DNA of 52,710 nt from Bacteroidia bacterium (GTDB lineage: Bacteria > Bacteroidota > Bacteroidia > AKYH767-A > OLB10): assembly GCA_023262505.1 (NCBI GenBank), contig JALRAP010000010.1, forward strand, positions 1-52,710. Direction: 5' to 3'. Position numbers and translations under genes: made by a program. The notes below the pieces were generated by a model that did not search any database, was not told where the DNA came from, and worked only from the letters and a program-made list of their open reading frames with translations. Shown one piece after another: positions 24,951 to 33,631 of this stretch; the first letter of the stretch is position 1, and the number at the start of each line of letters is the position of its first letter.

Positions 24951-26684
24951 TCAGCCTAATTTGTCGAGTCTCGACATCAAAAAGGAAGCTAGTTCGCGCA
25001 CATAGGGTTGTGAAAAATCAAACTTGACTCCGGCGGTTTCATAAACGGTGACCATGTCGGTTGAGTATCCCAATTTCAAAGCATTGAGGTATTGGGCCAC
25101 TGATTTTTCAGGAGAAGTTACATAATTGCGCCAAACAGCCAATGCGCCTAGCTGAGCAATACCATATTCAATATAGTAGAACGGATATTGGAATAAGTGA
25201 ATCTGCTTCTGCCATTGATTATCGAACGCTTCCACAAAACCGGTATAGTCAACTACTGATGATGAAAAGCGTTTGTTGATACGATGCCATTCTTCACGAC
25301 GTTCGGTTGCATGATGACCTGGATGGGTGTAAATCCAATGTTGGAACTGATCGATGGCGGCAATCCACGGCAATGCGACGATAATTTGTTCTAGTTGCTC
25401 CTTTCGCGCTTCGGTAAGATCTTTCGGGTCGCTGAAAAAGCTGTCCCAATGTTCCATTGAAACCAACTCCATAGACATGGAAGCTAACTCGGCGATTTCG
25501 GAAGGTATGTTGCGGAACGGGACGTAGTCGAGGTCGCGCGTAAGCACAGAGTGGATGGCATGCCCGCCTTCATGAACCATGGTGGTAAGATCAATCACTG
25601 AATCAGCGGAATTCATGAATATGAATGGAACGCCGGTTTCATACAAGGGGTAATTGTAGCCGCCGGGCGCCTTGCCTTTTCTTGAGTCTAGATCCACTTG
25701 TTTCAAGTCGCGCAACAATTGCATGCTTTGTGCTGCAACGGGGTGAATCTTTTTGAAACACGCAATGGTTTTTTCCATCATGTCATCACCTCCCCGGAAG
25801 GGAACCGGTGCCGATCTGCCGGAAGTGGAAACAGAGGTATCCCAGGGATGCAAACAATCGGTTTTTAGTTCTTGCTTACGCTTGCGGTGTAATTCATTCA
25901 ACAATGGAACAACCTCTTGTGCGATGGCATTGTGAAATCGTTCGCAGTCGTCTACGCTGTAGTCGAACCTGCCCATAGCGGCAAACATGTAGTCGCGGTA
26001 GTTATCGAAGCCGGCGTTGCATGCAATCTGATGTCGCAACCCAATCAGCTCGTCGAAAAGCTTATCTAGTGGTTCTTTGTCTTGCAATCTGCGTGCAGCA
26101 ATTTTCTCGAACACATTTTTCCGGACCTCCGGGTCCTGGCTTTTGAGCAGATTTGATGCTTGTTGCAGTGTCAACTCTTGACCATCCACAATAACCGTCA
26201 TGGCGCCTGAGATAGCGGAAAACTCCTGCTCTTTTTTCTGCATTTCCGTGAAAAGTGGAATATTCTCTTCTCTGAAAATATCCACTTGCTTGCGAATACC
26301 TCGTAGCATTATCTCCATGCGCGCATCGTTCAATGCACTTACATGTTCGCAATCCAATAGCTTACGGTTCAGCTTATCAGTGTAAGGTGCAACATTCGGT
26401 TCGATTTCGGTAACGAAAAATTCGAAAGCCTCCTTGAAGGAAAGAGATGCTGTATCGCAACTCATTCGAATATATCTCCAAGCCACGTCTTCCTGCAAGA
26501 ACGACTCCAATTCGGATCTGTTGAGCAGCCACTGGCGTAGTTCTGCAGCAGACTGCAGCGGACGATTGTTTAGCTCGATGAAGTAAGGCTCGATATCCTT
26601 CCATTGGAAAACCTGTATTACAGCGGGCAGATAATGCCTCTGTGGTTTTTCCGGAATGGAAAGTGCGTAAATCGTTTGAGTCAT
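24951..26684 (-). CDS. M3 family oligoendopeptidase (PepF-like)
   Basis: 577 residues, no signal peptide, cytosolic. The zinc site HEGGH is at 371-375 in MVHEGGHAIHS, and the third ligand Glu lies in the downstream helix (SEIAELASMSMEL). The long helical N-terminal part and the C-terminal helices are typical of the oligoendopeptidase F subgroup, which degrades short peptides. ATG 26684 is 11 bp downstream of the DUF5606 stop, so both probably share one transcript from the promoter near 27160. Confidence 0.9.
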   Translation of the reverse strand: MTQTIYALSIPEKPQRHYLPAVIQVFQWKDIEPYFIELNNRPLQSAAELRQWLLNRSELESFLQEDVAWRYIRMSCDTASLSFKEAFEFFVTEIEPNVAPYTDKLNRKLLDCEHVSALNDARMEIMLRGIRKQVDIFREENIPLFTEMQKKEQEFSAISGAMTVIVDGQELTLQQASNLLKSQDPEVRKNVFEKIAARRLQDKEPLDKLFDELIGLRHQIACNAGFDNYRDYMFAAMGRFDYSVDDCERFHNAIAQEVVPLLNELHRKRKQELKTDCLHPWDTSVSTSGRSAPVPFRGGDDMMEKTIACFKKIHPVAAQSMQLLRDLKQVDLDSRKGKAPGGYNYPLYETGVPFIFMNSADSVIDLTTMVHEGGHAIHSVLTRDLDYVPFRNIPSEIAELASMSMELVSMEHWDSFFSDPKDLTEARKEQLEQIIVALPWIAAIDQFQHWIYTHPGHHATERREEWHRINKRFSSSVVDYTGFVEAFDNQWQKQIHLFQYPFYYIEYGIAQLGALAVWRNYVTSPEKSVAQYLNALKLGYSTDMVTVYETAGVKFDFSQPYVRELASFLMSRLDKLG

Positions 26685-26695
26685 GTCCTGCTGAT

Positions 26696-27133
26696 TCAGG
26701 ATGGTGTGGCCTCTTGGTTTTCAGTTGAAGCGTTTTCGTTGGCTTCACCTTCATCGGGCAGGGCAACCGTGTCTTTTACCAAGTGGTACCATGCAAACAT
26801 TTTACGGATGTCGGATGTGTAAACACGCTCTGAATCGAAACCAGGAACGATTTCTCCAAAAACACTTCGAAGCTTTTTCTCGTCGCCTTTTGGGTCAGGT
26901 AGTGTTCCTTTTTCGGCGAATGACATCATCTTCAAGAAAACGTCCTTCAGTGTGATGTCGTCTTCCTGCATGTAAACGGTAATGTCGTCGAGCATACTTA
27001 TGCGCTGTGTGGCAGATACCGGTTGACGCTTCTTGTCCGCTAATGATTCTACGATGAATCCGGATTTGTTTTGTGCCAACACCTTGTATAAGCCTGGCAT
27101 GCCACTAACGGCGATGATTCCTTTAAGTCCCAT
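26696..27133 (-). CDS. DUF5606 family protein
   Basis: 145 residues. The N-terminal GIIAVSGMPGLYKVLAQNK region and GFIVESL followed by KRQPVSATQRISMLDDI resemble the Bacteroidota family DUF5606, whose function is not known to me. It has no membrane segment; the C-terminal 20 residues are acidic and low in complexity. It is the first gene of a likely pair with the M3 peptidase. Its promoter has the box TACCTTTG at 27157-27164. Confidence 0.8.
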   Translation of the reverse strand: MGLKGIIAVSGMPGLYKVLAQNKSGFIVESLADKKRQPVSATQRISMLDDITVYMQEDDITLKDVFLKMMSFAEKGTLPDPKGDEKKLRSVFGEIVPGFDSERVYTSDIRKMFAWYHLVKDTVALPDEGEANENASTENQEATPS

Positions 27134-27156
27134 TTTTAGAGTTGAAAATTATGCCA

Positions 27157-27164
27157 CAAAGGTA
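27157..27164 (-). promoter_or_regulatory. -7 box TACCTTTG for DUF5606 and M3 peptidase
   Basis: A perfect TAnnTTTG on the minus strand, ending 23 nt before ATG 27133. No good -33 TTG. Confidence 0.5.
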
Positions 27165-27198
27165 ACAACTAAGTTGGGTTAGGCTGAATCGAATCCAC

Positions 27199-27226
27199 AA
27201 AAAAGCCCGTCGAATGCTCGACGGGC
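27199..27226 (-). terminator. rho-independent terminator of the subtilase gene
   Basis: GCCCGTCGA and TCGACGGGC form a 9-bp perfect stem with a 4-nt loop (27205-27226), followed on the minus strand by six T. It starts 24 bp after the subtilase stop. Confidence 0.9.
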
Positions 27227-27250
27227 TCGGTTGAAATCTAGGTGATTTGG

Positions 27251-30040
27251 TTATTCTTTGATGAACTTGGAGGTAGATAATGATCCTTCAACATTTGCCT
27301 GAAGGAAATAGGTTCCGGCAGGCAGTGATGATACGTCAATACTGCCATTAATGACATCATTGAATAACACCTCACGTCCTGTTACATCGAGAATGCGGAT
27401 GGATTCGATTCGCTTTTCAGTGCCGAGATTGAATTGAAGCAGGTCACGTACTGGGTTTGGTGATAACAAAATTTGGCCATTGGATGAACTTATCGGAGCA
27501 ATTCCGGAAAACAGACCATCGTATTTTATTTGGGCGTTTCCAGCGCTAGTGTTCAAATCGTTTAAGTCGTCTCCTGCAATAAGTGCGAAAGCTACACGTA
27601 CTGAATCCCCTGCGGGTATGGTGAAAGGACCAGTGCTCACCACATCAATAACATCATTGCCTGTACCGGTTCCTCCGGCTGTGGGTCGATTTGTGGAAAG
27701 GGTAGTGTATTTTTCAGAGGTACTATAGCCATCCGAAAGGTTGGCTCCACCGCCGCCTGCAATGTTATCTACCGCATAATGCTTGAAAGGTGTTGCTGTC
27801 AGCACCTTAGTTCCCGCCCAAAGACCAGTGGCTGTGGTATTGTAAACATAGCCCATTTTCAAGGCAGTATTTTCATCAGCCTTGTTCAAGCTATAGTCTT
27901 GGATATCCCAATCTGCGAATACCCCTGCATAAATGTTGCTCAGGGATGAGGTGGACGTGTTTTTGATAGTGTATTCTACAATAACATATTTGTCATCTCC
28001 AGGAGTACTCCAAGCAAATGCCTTATGCGATACCAATACAGGTAATGGCGAGGCAGATGGGGAGTCATTGAATTTTCCGAACAGGTCGAATTCAGATTGA
28101 ACTGAAGGCAAGAGCTTCTGAACCACTTGTGTTGATTGGTAATCCTCGTCGGTTCCAGTGTCATTCCGAACATTGTCTGAAACGGCTGAGGCGGATTTGC
28201 CAATCATCAGTCCAGCTTCATAAACCAGGTTTTCCCCATTGTATGCGAATCCCAAGCCTTCTGTTTGGCCTGTGCCATTGTAGCATAGGCGCCCCTTGCT
28301 GGTAATGGTGGTGGAAACCTGGTTGATGGTGACATTAATGTAATCAACATTCAATGTGACATCGTACAGCTGAACATCGGTATACGTGCCATCTGTCATG
28401 GTGAATTTGAAAGTGACCTTGGTGTTCAGTGGAGTGTTCGGATTGATTCGAACAAGAAACGGGTCGGCGCTGTTATTTACTGTGGCCAATGTGCCAAGGG
28501 CTCCTACCGTGGTGCTGTTGTCGATAATCGTAACCCATGTGGAGGTGGTCGATACCGTAACTACCAAGTTGGTGGTTGGGTCCAAATAGTTGGTGATGTC
28601 TCCTGTGATTCGCAGGGTGTCGCCAACAACAAATGCGTTATCGTTATTGTCGGTGGATGCAATGTCTAGCATCCTAACGGAAGGACTGTTTATTGTCAGC
28701 GATCGGTACATGTTGATCCTTCCTTTGCCAAGTTTGTTCAAATAGGCGTTGTTTCCTGTGGCGCCATAGATGTTGTCGCAGGTCACACGTAGTCTTTCTC
28801 CAACTTGAAGAGCTGTATAGGTTGGGAAATGTGATTTCACAATTGCTGCTGCACCGGCTGCTACAGGAGAGGCCATGGAAGTACCACTTTGAACCTGGTA
28901 TGCATTGTTGGATTGTGCAGCATAAATATTAGACCCTGGGGCACACACATCCACAAAAGCTCCATAGTTTGAGAAAGATGATTTTCCATCATTGTTTCCG
29001 GTGGAGGCAACAGATAGTACATAACGGTAGGAGGCAGGGTAGAAGGTGTTTTCATTGTTGTCGTTACCTGCTGCGGCAACTACCAATGAGTTCATGTTGA
29101 TGGTGGCGTAGTCGATAACATCTTGTCCGAATGAACCTCCGCCTGGACCACCCCATGAGCAGTTTATGATTTGGCATCCCGCGTCGGCGGCATAAGTAAT
29201 TCCTTCGTAAGCCTTGGTGAGCGAGCCTGCGGCATTCGAAATTTTAACCGGGAGGTATTTGCAGTTGAATCCGGGGGCTGCAACACCTACATTGTTGTTT
29301 GTAACGGCCGCGGCACATCCTGCAACGTGGGAGCCATGGTCGCTGGCAGCTGTAACACTTGGGTTGTTGTCGTTTTCTCCCAAATCCCATCCTCTCCAAT
29401 TATCAACATAACCGTCGTTGTCGTTGTCAATTCCATCCACAGGCTCGTTATAATTGAGTTTCATGTTGGCTACCATGTCTGGATGGTCCAAATCACCACC
29501 TGTATCTGTGATACCGATTACCACACTGGTGTCACCCTGTTCCAAGTCCCAAGCGGTGTATGCCTGGATCTTGCCAAGATGGTATTGAAGTCCGGTGCTA
29601 GGGTCGTTAGGATTGAACAATAGCCTTGGAAGAAACTTAGGCTCAGCATATTCCACTAACCCGGTACGCAACAGGGCGTTAGCCGCCTTTTCAGGATTTA
29701 GGTTGGTGTTGTATTTAACTTCGTAAATCAAGGATAAATCTACCAGCTTCTGGCCTAGGGCGTTACGTTGTTCGGCAGGTGCCGTTTTGGCAGGAAACAC
29801 CTTGGTAATGTCAGTTGCGCCAATTCCTGAAAGAGCCTGGTTCAGCGATTGGATGTCAACCCCGTTTACCCTAGAACTGGAGCGGAACTCTGGTTTTAGT
29901 TTGAAGATCAGCGAACCTTGCACCATGTCGGATGAAGAAACGCCGTTGGGTAATCGGTAGGTTTTGCTGCTTTGCGCAAGAGCGGTTTGTGTCGCACAGG
30001 ATACCAGCAAAAATGCAATAAGTAGTTTGTTTTTGATCAT
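27251..30040 (-). CDS. secreted subtilisin-like serine protease with T9SS sorting domain
   Basis: 929 residues. Signal peptide 1-22, a propeptide-like region to about 150, then a peptidase S8 domain with the complete triad Asp179 (ITDTGG), His235 (SDHGSHVAG) and Ser388 (SGTSMASPVAAG), plus oxyanion Asn326. An Asp-rich loop at 202-213 (DGIDNDNDGYVD) may bind calcium. A central region of beta-domains follows, and the final 75 residues form a type A T9SS sorting domain (LLSPNPVRDLLQFNL ... AGTYFLQANVEG ... TSKFIKE), so export across the outer membrane is expected. It likely degrades extracellular protein. Residues LLVSC in the signal could be read as a lipobox, but ALA-Q is the better cleavage site. 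Confidence 0.92.
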   Translation of the reverse strand: MIKNKLLIAFLLVSCATQTALAQSSKTYRLPNGVSSSDMVQGSLIFKLKPEFRSSSRVNGVDIQSLNQALSGIGATDITKVFPAKTAPAEQRNALGQKLVDLSLIYEVKYNTNLNPEKAANALLRTGLVEYAEPKFLPRLLFNPNDPSTGLQYHLGKIQAYTAWDLEQGDTSVVIGITDTGGDLDHPDMVANMKLNYNEPVDGIDNDNDGYVDNWRGWDLGENDNNPSVTAASDHGSHVAGCAAAVTNNNVGVAAPGFNCKYLPVKISNAAGSLTKAYEGITYAADAGCQIINCSWGGPGGGSFGQDVIDYATINMNSLVVAAAGNDNNENTFYPASYRYVLSVASTGNNDGKSSFSNYGAFVDVCAPGSNIYAAQSNNAYQVQSGTSMASPVAAGAAAIVKSHFPTYTALQVGERLRVTCDNIYGATGNNAYLNKLGKGRINMYRSLTINSPSVRMLDIASTDNNDNAFVVGDTLRITGDITNYLDPTTNLVVTVSTTSTWVTIIDNSTTVGALGTLATVNNSADPFLVRINPNTPLNTKVTFKFTMTDGTYTDVQLYDVTLNVDYINVTINQVSTTITSKGRLCYNGTGQTEGLGFAYNGENLVYEAGLMIGKSASAVSDNVRNDTGTDEDYQSTQVVQKLLPSVQSEFDLFGKFNDSPSASPLPVLVSHKAFAWSTPGDDKYVIVEYTIKNTSTSSLSNIYAGVFADWDIQDYSLNKADENTALKMGYVYNTTATGLWAGTKVLTATPFKHYAVDNIAGGGGANLSDGYSTSEKYTTLSTNRPTAGGTGTGNDVIDVVSTGPFTIPAGDSVRVAFALIAGDDLNDLNTSAGNAQIKYDGLFSGIAPISSSNGQILLSPNPVRDLLQFNLGTEKRIESIRILDVTGREVLFNDVINGSIDVSSLPAGTYFLQANVEGSLSTSKFIKE

Positions 30041-30079
30041 GGGGATTTATCAATATAAGGCATTGATTGTTAGTAGCCA

Positions 30080-30110
30080 CGAATGTAGTGTATACGTCTA
30101 TCAATTACAA
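30080..30110 (-). promoter_or_regulatory. possible subtilase promoter
   Basis: On the minus strand TTG (30108-30110), 20 nt, then TACATTCG (30080-30087), one mismatch from TAnnTTTG, 39 nt before ATG 30040. Confidence 0.4.
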
Positions 30111-30318
30111 GTTCGAAATGAATTTCTAGTCTTAGTACAACAACTAGTCCGGTTTCTATGTTTCAGTCATGTGGACAGTCCGGTCAAGTTTGTTTTGAAA
30201 TACTATTGAGATTCAATTGATAATATTTTTCATGACAATTCAATATCCCTCGTTGTTTTGCGTATCTATGTAAAATGAATTGATTCGTGATGTTGAGTGA
30301 AAATTAGGAGCGAATATG

Positions 30319-30350
30319 TTTGGCAGAGAAACCAATTGGCACTAACTTTG
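30319..30350 (+). promoter_or_regulatory. sigma factor gene promoter
   Basis: TTTG (30319-30322), 20-nt spacer, TAACTTTG (30343-30350): a full match to the consensus recognised by the Bacteroidota primary sigma factor. This suggests the gene is transcribed by its own product. Confidence 0.65.
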
Positions 30351-30392
30351 TTCCCCATTTTCGAGCACACCTTTAGATAAACCAATCTGACA

Positions 30393-31259
30393 ATGAGACA
30401 GCTAAAAATAACCCCATCCATTACCAATCGCGACAGTGCTTCCCTGGAAAAATACCTTCAGGAAATCGGTCGTGAGCAAATGATTACCCCCGCCGAGGAG
30501 CCAATCCTCGCCCAGCGCATACGCGAAGGCGATGCCGCTGCCCTAGACAAACTCGTTCGCGCAAACTTGCGTTTCGTAGTTTCCGTAGCCAAGCAATACC
30601 AAAACCAAGGTTTGAGCCTATTGGACCTGATCAACGAAGGAAACCTAGGTTTGATTAAAGCCGCCAAGAAGTTTGATGAAACCAAAGGATTCAAATTCAT
30701 CTCTTACGCCGTATGGTGGATTCGTCAATCCATCCTTCAAGCCTTGGCCGAGCAAGCGCGTATCGTTCGTTTACCACTCAATAAATTGGGTGCGCTCAAC
30801 AAAATCAAAAAGGCATTCGTTCAATTGGAGCAGAAATACGAGCGTGAACCAAGTGCCGAAGAGCTCTCTGAAATCCTTGAAATGACCGAAGATCAAGTTG
30901 CCGACACCCTAGGAGTTTCAGGTCGCGCGGTATCTGTAGATGCGCCATTCGACAGCAAAGACGATCAAAGCAATTTGTTGGATGTTCTTTCAAATCCGAA
31001 CTCACCTTCGGCTGACACCGAGATGATCGCTGAATCCATGCAGCAGGATATTATCCGCTCTTTGAATACGCTTCCTTCCAAGGAAAGCGATGTTTTGAAG
31101 TTGTTCTACGGCATCGGTCACTCCAGGGCTCATACCCTCGAAGAAATCAGCATGAAGCTGGATATGACCCGTGAGCGTGTTCGCCAAATAAAAGACAACG
31201 GCATAAAGCGTCTTCGTCACAACTCCCGTAGCAAGCTTCTTAGAACTTATTTCGAATAA
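30393..31259 (+). CDS. rpoD: RNA polymerase primary sigma factor, Bacteroidota type
   Basis: 288 residues. There is no region 1.1; region 1.2 is at about 15-45, region 2 at about 52-118 (core-binding [13 protein letters not shown], then [22 protein letters not shown] and the -10 recognition helix [12 protein letters not shown]), region 3 in the middle, and region 4 at about 225-280 with the helix-turn-helix [19 protein letters not shown]. The short form is normal for the primary sigma of this phylum. The promoters found across this window (TTG, about 19-20 nt, TAnnTTTG) fit its known specificity. It stands alone between its own promoter and terminator. Confidence 0.92.
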   Translation: MRQLKITPSITNRDSASLEKYLQEIGREQMITPAEEPILAQRIREGDAAALDKLVRANLRFVVSVAKQYQNQGLSLLDLINEGNLGLIKAAKKFDETKGFKFISYAVWWIRQSILQALAEQARIVRLPLNKLGALNKIKKAFVQLEQKYEREPSAEELSEILEMTEDQVADTLGVSGRAVSVDAPFDSKDDQSNLLDVLSNPNSPSADTEMIAESMQQDIIRSLNTLPSKESDVLKLFYGIGHSRAHTLEEISMKLDMTRERVRQIKDNGIKRLRHNSRSKLLRTYFE

Positions 31260-31284
31260 GGAATCTAATCGTTTATGAATGTGC

Positions 31285-31312
31285 AAATGCCCCTTTATGG
31301 GGCATTTTTTTT
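31285..31312 (+). terminator. rho-independent terminator after rpoD
   Basis: AAATGCCCC and GGGGCATTT form a 9-bp stem with a 5-nt loop, followed by a T run to 31312. It starts 26 bp after the stop. Confidence 0.9.
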
Positions 31313-31378
31313 GTTGTAATCTTGAAATAATTTTTTTCTTATTATCTGATTATACATCCATTGCTTTTATTTGCATCA

Positions 31379-32695
31379 ATGAAAACAGTCACGTCACCTT
31401 TTCAAGGATTATTGAAGCTCATGCAGGATTCGCGTATTTCCGGCGTTTTGCTATTGGCTGCCGCCATCGTTTCAGTTGTGATTGCAAACTCTCCCTTGGC
31501 ATCATCCTTCCATCATTTGCTGGAAACACCTATCGGAATGTCTTTCGGAGATGGTTCGTTTTCCAAAACATTACATCATTGGATCAACGATGGTCTCATG
31601 GCTATTTTCTTTTTCGTTGTCGGACTGGAATTGAAGCGCGAAATCATAGCTGGTGAACTCAGTGACATGCGCAAGGCCATGCTGCCTGTTGCTGCCGCCA
31701 TCGGAGGTATGTTGGTGCCGGCCGCTATCTATACCATGCTCAATGGAGCAGGAGAGGGAAGTTCAGGTTGGGGGATTCCAATGGCTACAGATATCGCCTT
31801 CGCACTAGGTGTGTTGCAATTGCTTGGCAAGCGTGTTCCACTTTCTCTAAAGGTTTTTTTAACGGCATTGGCTGTGGCCGATGACATAGGCGCGGTATTG
31901 GTCATCGCCTTCTTTTATACCTCCCAAATTGATTTCACAAGCCTGGCCACTGCTGCAGTAATATTGTTGGTGATGTTTGCAGCCAACAAAGCCGGTGTTC
32001 GCAACACCACTTTCTATGCAGTCATGGGTTTTGGAGCGCTTTGGTTGGCATTCCTGATGTCGGGAGTGCATCCTACAATCGCTGCTGTGTTGGCTGCTTT
32101 CACAGTTCCTGCAAATGTGAAATTGCAAGAAGATGCATACGTGAGTAAATTGGATAACCTGATGTTACGTTATCGTGAAGCCAAGCCCAATGGGCTTCCA
32201 ACGGTTACGCAAGAGCAGCAGCATATCCTTGAGGATATCCGTGATTCCTCATTGCATGCACTTACCCCATTGCAGCGATTGGAACATGCCTTACACCCAT
32301 TCGTTTCGCTGTTTGTAATGCCCGTTTTCGCTTTGTGCAATGCCGGTTTCGAAATCAATGAAGGCCTTGCATCTGGTTGGACCGACCCGCTAACCCTTGG
32401 AGTTTTCCTGGGTTTGGTTGTCGGAAAATTGATTGGCGTTGCTGGCGTCGTTTTGCTTTTCTATAAACTCAAATGGTCGCCATTGCCGGATGGAATGAAC
32501 ATGCAACATGTTTTGGGAGCAGGATTGCTTGCCGGAATCGGATTCACCATGTCGCTGTTTGTGGCTGGACTGGCATTTCCCGGAGGTGCGCTCATGGATA
32601 ACGCCAAGTTGGGCATCGTTTCTGCCTCGCTATTTTCTGGAATACTTGGGTACTTTGTGATCAGCAAAGCGTCTGCTAAGCGAAAAGCCGGATAA
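31379..32695 (+). CDS. nhaA: Na+/H+ antiporter NhaA
   Basis: 438 residues and about twelve membrane helices. The ion-binding Asp pair is Asp168-Asp169 in LAVADDIGAVL, and MATDIAFALG (Asp138) precedes it, as in E. coli NhaA. It exports sodium in exchange for protons. ATG 31379 is chosen over an in-frame TTG at 31361. The 3' end overlaps the convergent dehydrogenase gene by 20 bp (32676-32695). A weak box TTTATTTG (31366-31373) lies just before the start; a distal -33 is missing. Confidence 0.93.
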   Translation: MKTVTSPFQGLLKLMQDSRISGVLLLAAAIVSVVIANSPLASSFHHLLETPIGMSFGDGSFSKTLHHWINDGLMAIFFFVVGLELKREIIAGELSDMRKAMLPVAAAIGGMLVPAAIYTMLNGAGEGSSGWGIPMATDIAFALGVLQLLGKRVPLSLKVFLTALAVADDIGAVLVIAFFYTSQIDFTSLATAAVILLVMFAANKAGVRNTTFYAVMGFGALWLAFLMSGVHPTIAAVLAAFTVPANVKLQEDAYVSKLDNLMLRYREAKPNGLPTVTQEQQHILEDIRDSSLHALTPLQRLEHALHPFVSLFVMPVFALCNAGFEINEGLASGWTDPLTLGVFLGLVVGKLIGVAGVVLLFYKLKWSPLPDGMNMQHVLGAGLLAGIGFTMSLFVAGLAFPGGALMDNAKLGIVSASLFSGILGYFVISKASAKRKAG

Positions 32696-33629
32696 TCTTA
32701 TCCGCCAATACTTCGGAAATCTTCAAGTGCGATTCGTAAGTCCACCCGGCTATGTGCGGGGTCAACAGCGCCCGATCACTGTTCAGTAGGTACTGCATGG
32801 GCTCGGGCATTTGCTTGCTATCAAGGTTCTCGAATGAAACGCTTTCATATTCGATCACATCTAGTGCGCATTGAATCACGTGGCCTGTCTCCATGGCTTG
32901 TACTAAAGCAGCGGTATCCACAACCTTTCCGCGCGATGTATTGATGAACCGGATGGGTTTTTTGAATGATTGGAAAAAAGCGGCATCAGCCATGTGGAGT
33001 GTTTCTTCGGTGAGTGGAACATGCAATGAAACCATGTCACAAGAATCGAACAAATCATCCAGTCCTGTCTGCTTGATTTGCGGGTATTTATCCGTGTCAA
33101 CAAGCACATACGGATCATAAATCAAAATAGTCGCATCGAAGCCTTGCAGTTTTCTTGCGAATGCTTGCCCTGTATTTCCAAATCCGATGATGCCTATTGT
33201 TTTACCATCGATTTCAGTTCCTCTGTTTTCCTCTCTGAGCCATAAGCCATCACGAACTTGTCTGTCGGAGCGAATTAAATGATTGCACATGGACAACAGC
33301 ATGCCTAGTGCCTGTTCGGCAACTGCATTGCGGTTTCCTTCAGGGGCATTCAAGCATACCACACCGAATTTTTCGGCGGAATCGGTATCGATATTCTCCA
33401 TACCAGCACCTGCCCGCGCAATGAATTTCAAACCTTTCGCAGCTTGCAGGAAATCATGGTCGATTTTGAATCGACTACGAATAACCAAACCAGTGTGGTT
33501 ATTCCACTCCTGCATCAATTGCACTTTACTGCCACTGTACCCATCCACGCAAGTGAAGCCACGCAGTTGCAGCTCTTCCTGCAGCTTGGGATGTACGGAG
33601 TCGATAAACAATATGCTACCTCTGGACAT
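32676..33629 (-). CDS. D-isomer-specific 2-hydroxyacid dehydrogenase, phosphoglycerate dehydrogenase-like
   Basis: 317 residues. NAD-binding IGIIGFGNTGQAFARKL lies mid-protein, and the catalytic trio is visible: Arg in FINTSRGKVVD, a following acidic residue, and His in LLTPHIAGWT. It has no C-terminal ACT regulatory domain, so it is a short form. It may make 3-phosphohydroxypyruvate for serine, but other 2-hydroxyacids are possible. ATG 33629 lies 2 bp after the mgtE stop, so it belongs to the same transcript and may be under the same magnesium riboswitch. Confidence 0.87.
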   Translation of the reverse strand: MSRGSILFIDSVHPKLQEELQLRGFTCVDGYSGSKVQLMQEWNNHTGLVIRSRFKIDHDFLQAAKGLKFIARAGAGMENIDTDSAEKFGVVCLNAPEGNRNAVAEQALGMLLSMCNHLIRSDRQVRDGLWLREENRGTEIDGKTIGIIGFGNTGQAFARKLQGFDATILIYDPYVLVDTDKYPQIKQTGLDDLFDSCDMVSLHVPLTEETLHMADAAFFQSFKKPIRFINTSRGKVVDTAALVQAMETGHVIQCALDVIEYESVSFENLDSKQMPEPMQYLLNSDRALLTPHIAGWTYESHLKISEVLADKIIRLFA

Positions 33630-33631
33630 GT

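Larger units (their letters stand above)
30041..30392. other. 352-bp divergent intergenic region, subtilase/rpoD
   Basis: No gene or RNA is recognised. It holds the subtilase promoter candidate (30080-30110, minus), the rpoD promoter (30319-30350, plus), and two copies of AGTCCGGT (near 30148 and 30178) about 30 bp apart that could be an operator or chance. The middle is AT-rich. Confidence 0.5.

Noticed and set aside
29171-29623. 150-codon plus-strand frame within the subtilase
   Set aside because: Antisense shadow; its Val/Ile/Gly-rich product has no family features.
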